DNA of 7,451 nt from Gammaproteobacteria bacterium (GTDB lineage Bacteria > Pseudomonadota > Gammaproteobacteria > Steroidobacterales > Steroidobacteraceae), in contig JAFAVO010000223.1 of the NCBI GenBank assembly GCA_019242385.1, positions 1 to 7,451 on the forward strand. Reading direction: 5' to 3'. The position numbers were made by a program, and so were the translations under genes. Below, one piece after another: positions 1-6,017 of the stretch. The notes under the pieces were generated by a model. It had not been told where the DNA came from. It worked only from the letters and a program-made list of their open reading frames with translations, and did not search any database. The first letter of the stretch is position 1. Each line of letters starts with the position of its first letter.

Positions 1-496
<496 letters not shown>

Positions 497-497
<1 letters not shown>

Positions 498-1369
498 TGG
501 GTGCCGTCCTCCTCGATGGCAAGGCGGTCGCCGCCAAGGTACGTGCCGAAGTCGCGCAGCGCGCGGCGCAGTTCGCGGCGCGGCACGGCCGCCGTCCCGG
601 GCTGGCCGTGGTGCAGGTGGGCGCAGATCCCGCCTCGAGCGTTTACGTGCGCAACAAGCGCCGCTCATCGCTCGAGGCCGGGATCGAGTCCATCGCCCAT
701 GACCTGCCCCCGAGCACGAGCGAGGCCGAGATCCTCGCGCTCGTCAGCGCGCTCAATCACGACGAGCGGGTCGACGGCATCCTGGTGCAGCTGCCGCTGC
801 CCAAAGGGGTCAACGCCGATCGGGTGATGGATGCGGTGGATCCGCTTAAGGATGTCGACGGATTTCATCCGGTGAACACCGGGCTGCTCGCGCAGAAACG
901 GCCGCGCTTGCGCCCGTGTACGCCCTACGGCGTCATCCGGCTCGCCCAGGAGTACGGCATCGCGCTCACCGGGCTGCGGGCCACGGTGGTGGGTGCCTCC
1001 AACATCGTGGGCCGGCCCATGGCGCTCGAGCTGCTCCTCGCGCGCGCCACGGTCACGGTCTGTCATACCGGTACCCGGGATCTGCGCGGGGAGGTGGAGC
1101 GGGCCGAGCTCGTGGTCGCGGCGGTCGGCAAGCCGGGCTTCGTTCCCGGGGAGTGGATCCGTCCGGGCGCGGCGGTGTTCGATGTGGGGATCAACCGCAC
1201 CGACGCCGGAAATCTCGTCGGCGATGTCGAGTTCGAGAGCGCCGCCGCGCGCGCGGGCTGGATTACTCCGGTCCCGGGGGGACTCGGCCCCATGACCATC
1301 GCGATGCTCCTCTCCAATGCGGTCGATGCTGCGTTCTACCGGGCGGGAAGGGCTCCGGGCGCCGGCTGA
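497..1369 (+). CDS. folD: Bifunctional methylenetetrahydrofolate dehydrogenase / methenyltetrahydrofolate cyclohydrolase
   Basis: FolD oxidises 5,10-methylene-THF to methenyl-THF using NADP, then hydrolyses it to 10-formyl-THF. This feeds purine and formyl-methionine synthesis. The protein has 290 residues, a normal family length. The catalytic N-terminal domain shows SSVYVRNK with Y50 and K54, DGILVQLPLP with Q98, and KDVDGFHP with D121; these match the catalytic Tyr, Lys, Gln and Asp of E. coli FolD in both motif and number. The Rossmann domain carries VVGASNIVGRPM (about 164-175) for NADP binding, then DVGINR and the C-terminal signature TPVPGGLGPMT. The last has Leu where most members have Val, a conservative change. 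The start ATG at 497 overlaps the ahcY stop by one base, and no better start lies further in. The adjacency to ahcY joins the folate and methyl branches of one-carbon metabolism. The gene looks intact. Confidence 0.97.
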
Positions 1370-1381
1370 GATCCATCGCGG

Positions 1382-1408
1382 GGAATAGAATCGCCCCCCG
1401 GCAGGTCT
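1382..1408 (+). promoter_or_regulatory. Putative ECF-sigma promoter upstream of the sigma factor gene (autoregulation)
   Basis: GGAATA at 1382-1387 (-35-like) and GTCT at 1405-1408 (-10-like) are separated by 17 bases. The identical hexamer, spacer length and -10 tetramer occur upstream of the metallophosphoesterase gene at 2827-2853. ECF sigma factors typically recognise a GGAA-type -35 and a short -10 containing GTC or CGT, and usually transcribe their own gene. A start point a few bases after 1408 would put the ATT start at 1433 about 15-20 nt into the mRNA. The assignment rests on the matched pair and its placement, not on experiment. Confidence 0.6.
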
Positions 1409-1432
1409 TCTGCTCAGGACCGGGGCCCGAAA

Positions 1433-1966
1433 ATTTCGACCGCGCAGGACAAACGTGCTCGCTTCGAGGAGCTGGTGTTACCGCACCTGGATGCGGCCTA
1501 CCGCTTTGCCCGCTGGCTGTGCCGCCCGCCGAGCGATGCGGATGACATCGTGCAGGAGGCGTTTCTGCGCGCGTTCCGGGCGTTCGAGGGCTTGCGCGGC
1601 GGTGACGTGAAGGCCTGGCTGCTCACGATCGTGCGCAACTGCCACGCGAGTGCACTCGAGCAGCAGCGCCGGCGCGCCACGGTGCCGCTGCCCGATGACT
1701 ACGAGGCCGAAGGAAGCCCCAGTCCCGAGAGCGTCTCCGCGGCGGATGAGGAGCGGCGGGCGCTGCGGAGGCTCGTCGCCGCGCTCCCCGAGGAGCATCG
1801 CGAGGTACTGGTGCTGCGGGAGATGGAGGACATGAGTTACCGCGAGATCGCGAGCGTCACCCAGGTGCCGATCGGCACGGTGATGTCGCGCCTCGCCCGG
1901 GCCCGCGCTGCGCTGCGTGGCAACTGGCTGAAGGACGCCGCAGGAGAGCCCAGTGCAGTGCGCTGA
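1433..1966 (+). CDS. RNA polymerase sigma factor, ECF (RpoE-like) family; probable ATT start
   Basis: This is a group IV (ECF) sigma factor that directs RNA polymerase to a small stress regulon. Numbering from the ATT at 1433 (177 aa), region 2 spans about residues 11-80, with the core-binding segment DADDIVQEAFLRAF at 35-48 and the promoter-melting part AWLLTIVRN at 61-69. An acidic and Pro/Ser-rich linker follows at about 85-107. Region 4 spans about 118-162, with the helix-turn-helix YREIASVTQVPIGTVMSRL that reads the -35 element. The first standard start is GTG 1475, but it would remove RFEELVLPHLDAAY's first residues, which belong to region 2. The frame is open upstream to the folD stop and reads STAQDKRARFEEL, typical for this family, with only ATT 1433 as a plausible initiator (AGGA at 1416-1419 upstream). 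GAGGAG at 1466-1471 lies only 3 nt before GTG 1475, too close for a good site, though that shorter form (163 aa) cannot be excluded. The gene overlaps the anti-sigma gene by 14 bp. Confidence 0.9.
   Translation: MSTAQDKRARFEELVLPHLDAAYRFARWLCRPPSDADDIVQEAFLRAFRAFEGLRGGDVKAWLLTIVRNCHASALEQQRRRATVPLPDDYEAEGSPSPESVSAADEERRALRRLVAALPEEHREVLVLREMEDMSYREIASVTQVPIGTVMSRLARARAALRGNWLKDAAGEPSAVR
1942..1947 (+). promoter_or_regulatory. Ribosome binding site of the anti-sigma gene, inside the sigma gene
   Basis: AGGAGA lies 5 nt before GTG 1953 and inside the last codons of the sigma factor gene. It supports the GTG at 1953 over the GTG at 1958, which is in another frame. Its position means that translation of the two proteins is likely coupled, keeping sigma and anti-sigma in proportion. 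Confidence 0.6.
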
Positions 1967-2804
1967 AGCGTTGCGTGTCCAGGCCTACTTCGATGGCGAG
2001 GTGGACGCCGTGTCCGCTCTCGAGGTCGAGCGCCATGCGGAGCATTGCGCCGAGTGCCGCTCGCTCCTCGAGCATCTCGCCGACACTCGCCTCCGGCTGC
2101 GCAGGGATCTGGAGTTTCCGAGCGCACCCTCGGCGCTGCGCACCTCGATCGGCCGGCTGCTCGATGAGGAGACGGGCCAGGTGGCGCCCGGTGTCGCCGC
2201 GCCTGGTGTGGCTGCGCCCGCTGTGGCTGCGCCCGCTGTCGCTGCGCCGTCTGTGGCCGCGCGCGCTCGGCGGCGGCCGCGGTGGCGCCTGCGGCCGCTA
2301 TGGCTCGCCGGCCTCGGGGGTGTGGGTGCGGTGTTCGCCGCGGCGCTCGCACTCCTCATCGCGGCCCCGTGGGCGACCAACGCCGTGCTCGATGAGCTCG
2401 TCAGCGCCCACGTGCGCTCGCTCATGCCCGACCATCTCACCGATGTCGTCTCCACCGACCGCCATACGGTGAAGCCCTGGTTTGCCGGGCACGTCGATGT
2501 GTCGCCCGTCGTCGCGGACTTCGCCGACCAGGGCTACCGGCTGCTCGGCGGCCGTGCGGACTACTTCGAGCATCAGCGCGTCGCGGCAGTGGTGTACCAG
2601 CACGGCGCGCACTTCATCAATGTGTTCGCCTGGGCCGCCGCGGGGCGCCCACTGCCGCAGTACACCACCCGCAGCGGTTATCACATCGCCTGCTGGAGGC
2701 TCGGCAATCTGCAGTACTGCGCGGTCTCCGACACCGGCTGGGACGAGTTGCAGGGGCTCACGCGGCTGTTGCGGGCCGCGGGCTCGGCCGACACGCCGCA
2801 GTGA
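1953..2804 (+). CDS. Anti-sigma factor, zinc-finger (zf-HC2/ZAS) type, single-pass membrane protein
   Basis: This probably binds and inhibits the ECF sigma factor encoded immediately upstream. The 283-residue protein starts at GTG 1953. The cytoplasmic domain carries the ZAS motif H28-x3-C32-x2-C35, preceded by C3 and the characteristic LRVQAYFDGEVD helix. A low-complexity Ala/Pro/Val linker of five-residue repeats covers about 80-103. A basic stretch RARRRPRWRLR (104-114) precedes one hydrophobic segment at about 116-138, which fits an inside-to-outside topology. The extracytoplasmic part (about 139-283) includes HTVKPWFAGHVDVSP (171-185), GYRLLGGRADYF (194-205) and VAAVVYQHGAHFINVFAW. This C-terminal pattern recurs in membrane anti-sigma factors of proteobacterial ECF loci. 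The signal sensed cannot be read from sequence. The Cys/His zinc site may make it redox- or metal-responsive, as in some ZAS proteins, but this is inference. Confidence 0.92.
   Translation: MQCAEALRVQAYFDGEVDAVSALEVERHAEHCAECRSLLEHLADTRLRLRRDLEFPSAPSALRTSIGRLLDEETGQVAPGVAAPGVAAPAVAAPAVAAPSVAARARRRPRWRLRPLWLAGLGGVGAVFAAALALLIAAPWATNAVLDELVSAHVRSLMPDHLTDVVSTDRHTVKPWFAGHVDVSPVVADFADQGYRLLGGRADYFEHQRVAAVVYQHGAHFINVFAWAAAGRPLPQYTTRSGYHIACWRLGNLQYCAVSDTGWDELQGLTRLLRAAGSADTPQ
2190..2264 (+). repeat. 15-bp in-frame tandem repeat encoding the anti-sigma linker
   Basis: There are five 15-bp units (2190-2204, 2205-2219, 2220-2234, 2235-2249 and a diverged last one at 2250-2264). Each encodes the pentapeptide [G/A/S]VAAP, with the last ending in Arg. 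The second and third units differ by a single base, for example GCTGTGGCTGCGCCC. The unit length is a multiple of three, so copy changes would lengthen or shorten the linker between the zinc-finger domain and the membrane anchor without a frameshift. Confidence 0.85.
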
Positions 2805-2826
2805 AAACCACATCAGGCCGCACGCT

Positions 2827-2853
2827 GGAATAAAACGCCGGCGCTGCGAGTCT
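2827..2853 (+). promoter_or_regulatory. Putative ECF-sigma promoter upstream of the metallophosphoesterase gene
   Basis: GGAATA at 2827-2832 and GTCT at 2850-2853 are separated by exactly 17 bases, the same elements and spacing as at 1382-1408 before the sigma factor gene. The expected start point lies about 20-25 bases before the ATG at 2883, leaving room for the GAGGAG ribosome binding site at 2871-2876. The 78-bp gap between the anti-sigma and metallophosphoesterase genes therefore holds a promoter of its own. Confidence 0.62.
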
Positions 2854-2882
2854 CCTCCTGCGACAACCACGAGGAGACCGAC

Positions 2883-3824
2883 ATGCCCGATGAACCTGTC
2901 CTCACCTCACGCCGGGGTGCGCTCAAATGTCTCGCCTTTGGTGGCGCCGGAACGCTGTTTGCACTCGCCGGCGGGGTGTTCACTCCGATCGACCTCGCGG
3001 TCGCAGCGTCGGACCCCAAAGGTGCGGCGACTCTCGGTAAACCGCTGTTCGTGCAGATCAGCGATACGCACATCGGCTTCAACAAGGAGGCGAATCCCGA
3101 TGTGACCGCGACCCTCAACCGCTCCATCGATGTCATCAACGGGCTGCCGGCGCAGCCGGCGCTGCTCATCCACACCGGCGACATCACCCATCTCTCCAAG
3201 CCCGCGGAGTTCGACCTGGCGCAGCAGCTGTTCTCGCGCCTGCGGACCAGCGAGATGCACACCACACCGGGTGAACACGACACGACCGATCCCACCGTGT
3301 CGGAATACTTCAAGCGCTTCGGCAAAGCCTCCAACAACCGTGGTTACTACAGCTTCGACCACGCCGGGGTGCATTTCGTGGCGCTGGTCAACGTGTTGCA
3401 GTTCAAGCCGGGGGGGCTCGGCACGCTCGGCGCGGAACAGCTGCAATGGCTCGAGCGTGACTTGCACGCACACTCGGCGAGCACGCCGATCGTGGTGTTT
3501 GCCCACATGCCGCTCTGGACCATCTACGAGCCCTGGGGCTGGGGAACGAGCGATGCGCCGCAACTCATGCAACAACTGCGCCGCTTCGGCTCGGTCACGG
3601 TGCTGAACGGCCACATCCACCAGATCGTGCAGAAGGTGGAGGGCAACGTCACCTTCCATACGGCGCGCTCGACCGCCTACCCACAGCCAGTCGCAGGTGA
3701 GGGGGCGGGCCCCGGGCCCCTGAAGGTAGCGCCCGAGGAGCTGCCCGGCATGCTCGGCGTCACGCGTGTCTCGGTGGTCAAGCATCCCCGCTCGCTGCGG
3801 CTCGATGACACCACCATTGCGTGA
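2883..3824 (+). CDS. Tat-exported calcineurin-like metallophosphoesterase
   Basis: This is a predicted binuclear-metal phosphoesterase acting outside the cytoplasm; the substrate is unknown. The 313-residue protein starts at ATG 2883 behind GAGGAG at 2871-2876. The N-terminus has a twin-arginine signal, TSRRGALK at 8-15, followed by a hydrophobic stretch at about 17-33 and VAA at 40-42 as a possible cleavage site. Metallophosphoesterase motifs appear in order: SDTH (D61, H63), GDITH (D100, H103), GEHD (130-133), AHMP (H208) and NGHIH (H244, H246). The usual GNH[DE] motif reads GEHD here, so the metal-bridging Asn is replaced by Glu131. All other metal ligands are present, so the enzyme may still be active with altered metal or substrate preference. 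It follows the sigma/anti-sigma pair on the same strand and has its own copy of the shared promoter element. It is therefore probably a target gene of that ECF factor. Confidence 0.9.
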   Translation: MPDEPVLTSRRGALKCLAFGGAGTLFALAGGVFTPIDLAVAASDPKGAATLGKPLFVQISDTHIGFNKEANPDVTATLNRSIDVINGLPAQPALLIHTGDITHLSKPAEFDLAQQLFSRLRTSEMHTTPGEHDTTDPTVSEYFKRFGKASNNRGYYSFDHAGVHFVALVNVLQFKPGGLGTLGAEQLQWLERDLHAHSASTPIVVFAHMPLWTIYEPWGWGTSDAPQLMQQLRRFGSVTVLNGHIHQIVQKVEGNVTFHTARSTAYPQPVAGEGAGPGPLKVAPEELPGMLGVTRVSVVKHPRSLRLDDTTIA

Positions 3825-4308
3825 GGAGTGCCGCTCCTGACTCTGCCTCAGTTGGTCGCGGGCTCCGCGCCCAGGCGCGCCGGCTCGACCGTTACCTGGA
3901 CCATGAGCACGAGGAGCCGCACGCGGTGGTGAGTGACACGGACTGTTTCGCTACGGCGCCCTCGATACCAACGAGATCCATCCGCGCATGGCGGGAACCA
4001 CGATCGTGCGCCAGGCGCATGTTGGCCGAGTCCGCAAACACGCCTCGCGGCAGCGCGCTTGTCGGAATGCGCCGACGCCTGCGCCTCAGGCAGGGCGCGG
4101 CCACGGGCTTTGCAAGTGCTTGCGGCGGCGCACATCCCACAGTTGTAAGTCGCAGTTGTAAGTTGTTTTTTCGGTCTGCCACCGCCGCGGGCCTGCGGAG
4201 TTAGCCCACTGCGGGGCCTCCACGCTGCCTGGCCCGGGCCGTTGGCGATTTCCAACATGTAACCATACGTTCGCCACGCTCGCATGGCCGGCGATTCAGT
4301 GTATGATC
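3825..4308. other. Intergenic stretch of about 480 bp without a recognisable gene
   Basis: No frame here gives a protein I recognise. The open frames on both strands are Arg/Ala/Ser-rich, lack ribosome binding sites and look like GC-driven shadows. A weak hairpin, AGGAG-TGCCG-CTCCT (3824-3838), starts at the last base of the metallophosphoesterase stop codon but has no T-run. A small inverted repeat, GCAAG-TG-CTTGC, lies at 4112-4123. A tandem 11-bp direct repeat is at 4140-4163, followed by a short T-rich stretch. The region may hold regulatory DNA, an unrecognised small RNA or decayed coding sequence; I cannot decide between these. Confidence 0.5.
4140..4163. repeat. Tandem direct repeat CAGTTGTAAGT (two copies, 13-bp period)
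   Basis: The 11-base sequence CAGTTGTAAGT occurs at 4140-4150 and again, perfectly, at 4153-4163 with two bases between copies. Its base composition is markedly more A/T-rich than the surroundings, and it is followed by a run of six T. Closely spaced direct copies are a common layout for regulator binding, but I do not recognise this motif. Confidence 0.7.
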
Positions 4309-4339
4309 CCCAACCCGGCCCTGCGTTGGGTGTTTTTTT
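4309..4339 (+). terminator. Rho-independent terminator or attenuator-like hairpin before the small HTH gene
   Basis: CCCAAC (4309-4314) and GTTGGG (4325-4330) form a perfect 6-bp stem with a 10-nt loop. The bases after it, 4331-4339, are T with one G, ending in seven consecutive T. The structure ends only 13 bases before the ATG at 4353 and runs almost into the GGAGAAG ribosome binding site. It may terminate transcription arriving from upstream, or act as a conditional attenuator of the small gene. A TATGAT sequence at 4302-4307 could be a -10 box. If so, transcripts from it would begin inside the stem and escape termination. No convincing -35 was found. Confidence 0.6.
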
Positions 4340-4352
4340 GCGGAGAAGACTA

Positions 4353-4556
4353 ATGGCACGACGTCCACCGAATGATGGAGCAGGCTGGAGCGCGCGCGAG
4401 TTAGCGACGCTGAGGGCGCTCGCGAAGGCAGGAACCCCGACGAGTCAGGTCGCCAGGAAGCTTGGGCGTACCGCGGCTGCGGTACAGCAGAAGGCCATGC
4501 GCGCCGGGATCTCTTTCCGGGCCGCGAAGCGCTCTGGAGCGCGTCGCAGGAAGTAA
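4353..4556 (+). CDS. Small basic Myb/SANT-like helix-turn-helix protein
   Basis: This 67-residue basic protein is a probable DNA-binding or nucleoid-associated regulator. From about residue 12 it reads WSARELATLRALAKAGTP, then QVARKLGRTAAAVQQKAMRAGI, a three-helix pattern with conserved Trp like small SANT/Myb- or sigma-region-4-like proteins common in proteobacteria. It ends in a Lys/Arg-rich tail (about 55-67). ATG 4353 is chosen because GGAGAAG at 4342-4348 lies 4 nt upstream and the family-like sequence starts soon after. A longer reading from 4284 would translate the hairpin and T-run and is unlikely. Downstream, an imperfect hairpin at 4559-4579 (CCGG, bulged C, ACA / TGT, CCGG) may end the transcript, but it has no T-run. 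No partner or target is visible in the neighbourhood. Confidence 0.75.
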   Translation: MARRPPNDGAGWSARELATLRALAKAGTPTSQVARKLGRTAAAVQQKAMRAGISFRAAKRSGARRRK

Positions 4557-4690
4557 GTCCGGCACAGCGACGTGTCCGGCGCCCGCGGTACGCCGCCGGG
4601 CCGCGCACACGACAACATAACTTGGGGCCAAATCAGGGCGAATGCCCAGGTCCATATGGCTGACGTGGCTTTGCGCCGCGCGGTTGCTGT

Positions 4691-4719
4691 GCGCCTGCGT
4701 CCTTCTGGCAGACAGGCGC
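4691..4719. repeat. Inverted repeat upstream of the oxidoreductase gene
   Basis: GCGCCTG (4691-4697) and CAGGCGC (4713-4719) are perfect inverted copies separated by 15 bases. They lie directly before the GGAG ribosome binding site (4720-4723) of the next gene. This could be an operator half-site pair or an mRNA hairpin near the start of translation. In this GC-rich context it may also be chance. Confidence 0.4.
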
Positions 4720-4733
4720 GGAGTCTTACGCAA

Positions 4734-5492
4734 ATGAGCAGCGTCCTCCGATCGGCTCCGCTGACACTCCTTGCCGCGGTGCTGAGTCTCGCGATGAGCG
4801 CGCGGCCGGCCGCATCTCAGGAGCCGCACACTGACGCACAGGCACCGCGGACGCAGGCTTCCGCGCCGCTCAAGATCGGCATCATCGGCACGGGACACAT
4901 CGGCGGCGCGCTGGCGGCTCTGTGGGTCAATGCGGGCCACGAGGTTCTGATGTCATCCCGGCACCCGCAGGAGCTGCAGGCGCTCGCGCATTCGCTCGGG
5001 CCCAAGGCGCATGTGGGCACACCGGCGGAGGCGGCTCGATTCGGCGAGGTGGTGCTGATCTCCGTGCCTTATGGCGCCCTGCCGCAGGTCGGCCGCGACC
5101 TCAAGAATGAGCTCGCCGGCAAGATCGTGCTCGACACCGGCAATCCATACCCGGAACGCGATGGAGCGATGGCGGTGGAGGCGCGGCGTAAGGGTACCGG
5201 AGTTGCCTCCGCCGAGTATCTTCCCGGCGTGCGCCTGGTGCGCGCCTTCAACGCGATCAACTCCGGTGACCTGCGCAGCGAGGCGCACCGCAAGGGCGCG
5301 CCGATCGCGATACCACTCGCCGGTGATGATCACGAGGCGCTGCAGGTCGCCGAGCAGTTGGTGAAGGATGCGGGTTTTGCACCGGTCGTCGTCGGACCGC
5401 TCGCGAAAGCACGCGAGTTCGATGTCGGCACGCCGGTCTACACGCGCCTCATGACCGAGCCGCAGCTGAAAGCGGCGCTCGGACTGAAGTAG
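4734..5492 (+). CDS. NADP-binding oxidoreductase, F420-dependent NADP reductase-like (COG2085), with N-terminal signal-like segment
   Basis: This is a predicted dinucleotide-binding enzyme of the NADP/coenzyme-F420 reductase-like family; the reaction is unknown. Numbered from ATG 4734 it has 252 residues. Residues 1-28 look like a Sec signal peptide: a positive residue near the start, the hydrophobic stretch APLTLLAAVLSLAMSA, then a small-residue site before QEP. A Pro/Thr/Gln linker follows. The Rossmann motif is IGIIGTGHIGGALA at 48-61, and SSRHP at 74-78 has the Ser/Arg pattern of NADP-preferring members. Later motifs are VLISVPYGALP, VLDTGNPYPERDG and VRAFNAIN. GGAG at 4720-4723 supports this start. 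The same frame is open further upstream (ATG 4656 and 4572), but those N-termini are not family-like. An exported NADP enzyme is odd because the periplasm lacks free NADPH. The segment could instead be a membrane anchor, or the true start could be ATG 4794. Confidence 0.85.
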   Translation: MSSVLRSAPLTLLAAVLSLAMSARPAASQEPHTDAQAPRTQASAPLKIGIIGTGHIGGALAALWVNAGHEVLMSSRHPQELQALAHSLGPKAHVGTPAEAARFGEVVLISVPYGALPQVGRDLKNELAGKIVLDTGNPYPERDGAMAVEARRKGTGVASAEYLPGVRLVRAFNAINSGDLRSEAHRKGAPIAIPLAGDDHEALQVAEQLVKDAGFAPVVVGPLAKAREFDVGTPVYTRLMTEPQLKAALGLK

Positions 5493-5520
5493 CAGCTTCA
5501 GGCAGCCGGAGGCGGCTGCC
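5484..5520. terminator. Two adjacent hairpins at the convergent gene ends
   Basis: CTGAAG-TAGCAG-CTTCAG (5484-5501) is a perfect 6-bp inverted repeat covering the stop codons of both converging genes. It overlaps by one base GGCAGCC-GGAGGC-GGCTGCC (5501-5520), a perfect 7-bp inverted repeat inside the last codons of the GFA gene. Neither is followed by a T-run on either strand, so intrinsic termination is uncertain. They could still stabilise 3' ends or slow polymerase from both sides. Confidence 0.4.
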
Positions 5521-5911
5521 GTTCCACCTGCGGAATGCGCTCATCGAAGCACGCCCAGCTCGGCGCGCTCGAAGTCCAGATGGTCATGGCGGGCCTGGCG
5601 AGATCGGGCTGATCGAGCGTGCCGGCACGCACGAACATGAGGTGCGGCCGCGCCGTCGTGCCGCTGAAGAGGTGCGTGCCGCATAGCGGACAGAAGCGCC
5701 GCTGCATCGGGTTGCCACTGTCGGCGAGGCGCGAGTACTCGCGCAGCTCACCGCGCACCTCGAGCGCTGCCGACGGGAAGCACACGTTCACCGTGCCACT
5801 TCCGGCACCGATGTATTGACAGACGCGGCACCAGCATACGCGCGTGACGATGGGCGGCGCGCTCACGCTGTAACGCACCGCCCCGCAAAGACAGCCGCCG
5901 GTGATGTTCAT
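5498..5911 (-). CDS. GFA family (glutathione-dependent formaldehyde-activating enzyme-like) zinc protein
   Basis: This is a small (137 aa) cytoplasmic protein of the GFA/CENP-V fold. Most members are uncharacterised, and the founding member was described as promoting S-hydroxymethylglutathione formation. The sequence opens MNITGGCLCGAVRYSV, giving C7 and C9. CWCRVC supplies C26, C28 and C31, and CPLCGTHLF supplies C74 and C77. Together these are the seven cysteines expected for the structural and catalytic zinc sites. ATG at 5911 is chosen because the GFA domain starts at once and GGAG lies 5 nt before it. An in-frame reading from 6043 adds 44 Pro/Ser-rich residues, partly from a 12-bp tandem repeat, and is unlikely to be translated. 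The gene converges on the oxidoreductase with five bases between the stop codons. The true substrate cannot be inferred, and a formaldehyde role should not be assumed. Confidence 0.9.
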   Translation of the reverse strand: MNITGGCLCGAVRYSVSAPPIVTRVCWCRVCQYIGAGSGTVNVCFPSAALEVRGELREYSRLADSGNPMQRRFCPLCGTHLFSGTTARPHLMFVRAGTLDQPDLARPAMTIWTSSAPSWACFDERIPQVERQPPPAA

Positions 5912-5993
5912 GTGGACTCCGTGTGCGGCGCCGGATCCAGGCATGCTATGCGCTCTGGAGGGCGCCCGCACGCAGTGCGTTCCCGGCGGAGAG

Positions 5994-6017
5994 GGATCTG
6001 GAGGAGGATCTGGAGGA
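5994..6017. repeat. Perfect 12-bp tandem duplication
   Basis: GGATCTGGAGGA is present twice in direct succession (5994-6005 and 6006-6017). It lies in the leader between the GFA gene and its likely promoter area. This is probably a slippage duplication. Confidence 0.8.

Noticed and set aside
2190..2264. Short tandem units considered as a CRISPR-like array
   Set aside because: The units are contiguous, 15 bp long and in frame with the anti-sigma gene, with no spacers.
3302..3328. Third GGAATA considered as another ECF promoter
   Set aside because: It lies inside the metallophosphoesterase gene and has no GTCT at the 17-base distance.
2907..3785. 292-codon open frame on the minus strand opposite the metallophosphoesterase
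   Set aside because: The plus strand carries the full set of metallophosphoesterase motifs with a Tat signal. The opposite frame is low-complexity and is explained by GC-rich codon bias.
3821..4204. 127-codon plus-strand frame after the metallophosphoesterase
   Set aside because: It starts at a GTG inside the end of the previous gene without its own binding site. The product is Arg/Ala/Ser-rich with no recognisable domain.
3848..4285. 145-codon minus-strand frame in the gene-free region
   Set aside because: There is no binding site, no domain and an erratic composition. It also crosses the direct repeat.
4284..4352. Upstream extension of the small HTH protein to ATG 4284
   Set aside because: It would translate through the hairpin and T-run, and ATG 4353 has a good binding site and the natural N-terminus.
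4572..4733. 54-residue extension of the oxidoreductase to ATG 4572
   Set aside because: It would bury the signal-peptide-like segment and includes the inverted repeat at 4691-4719. ATG 4734 has GGAG upstream.
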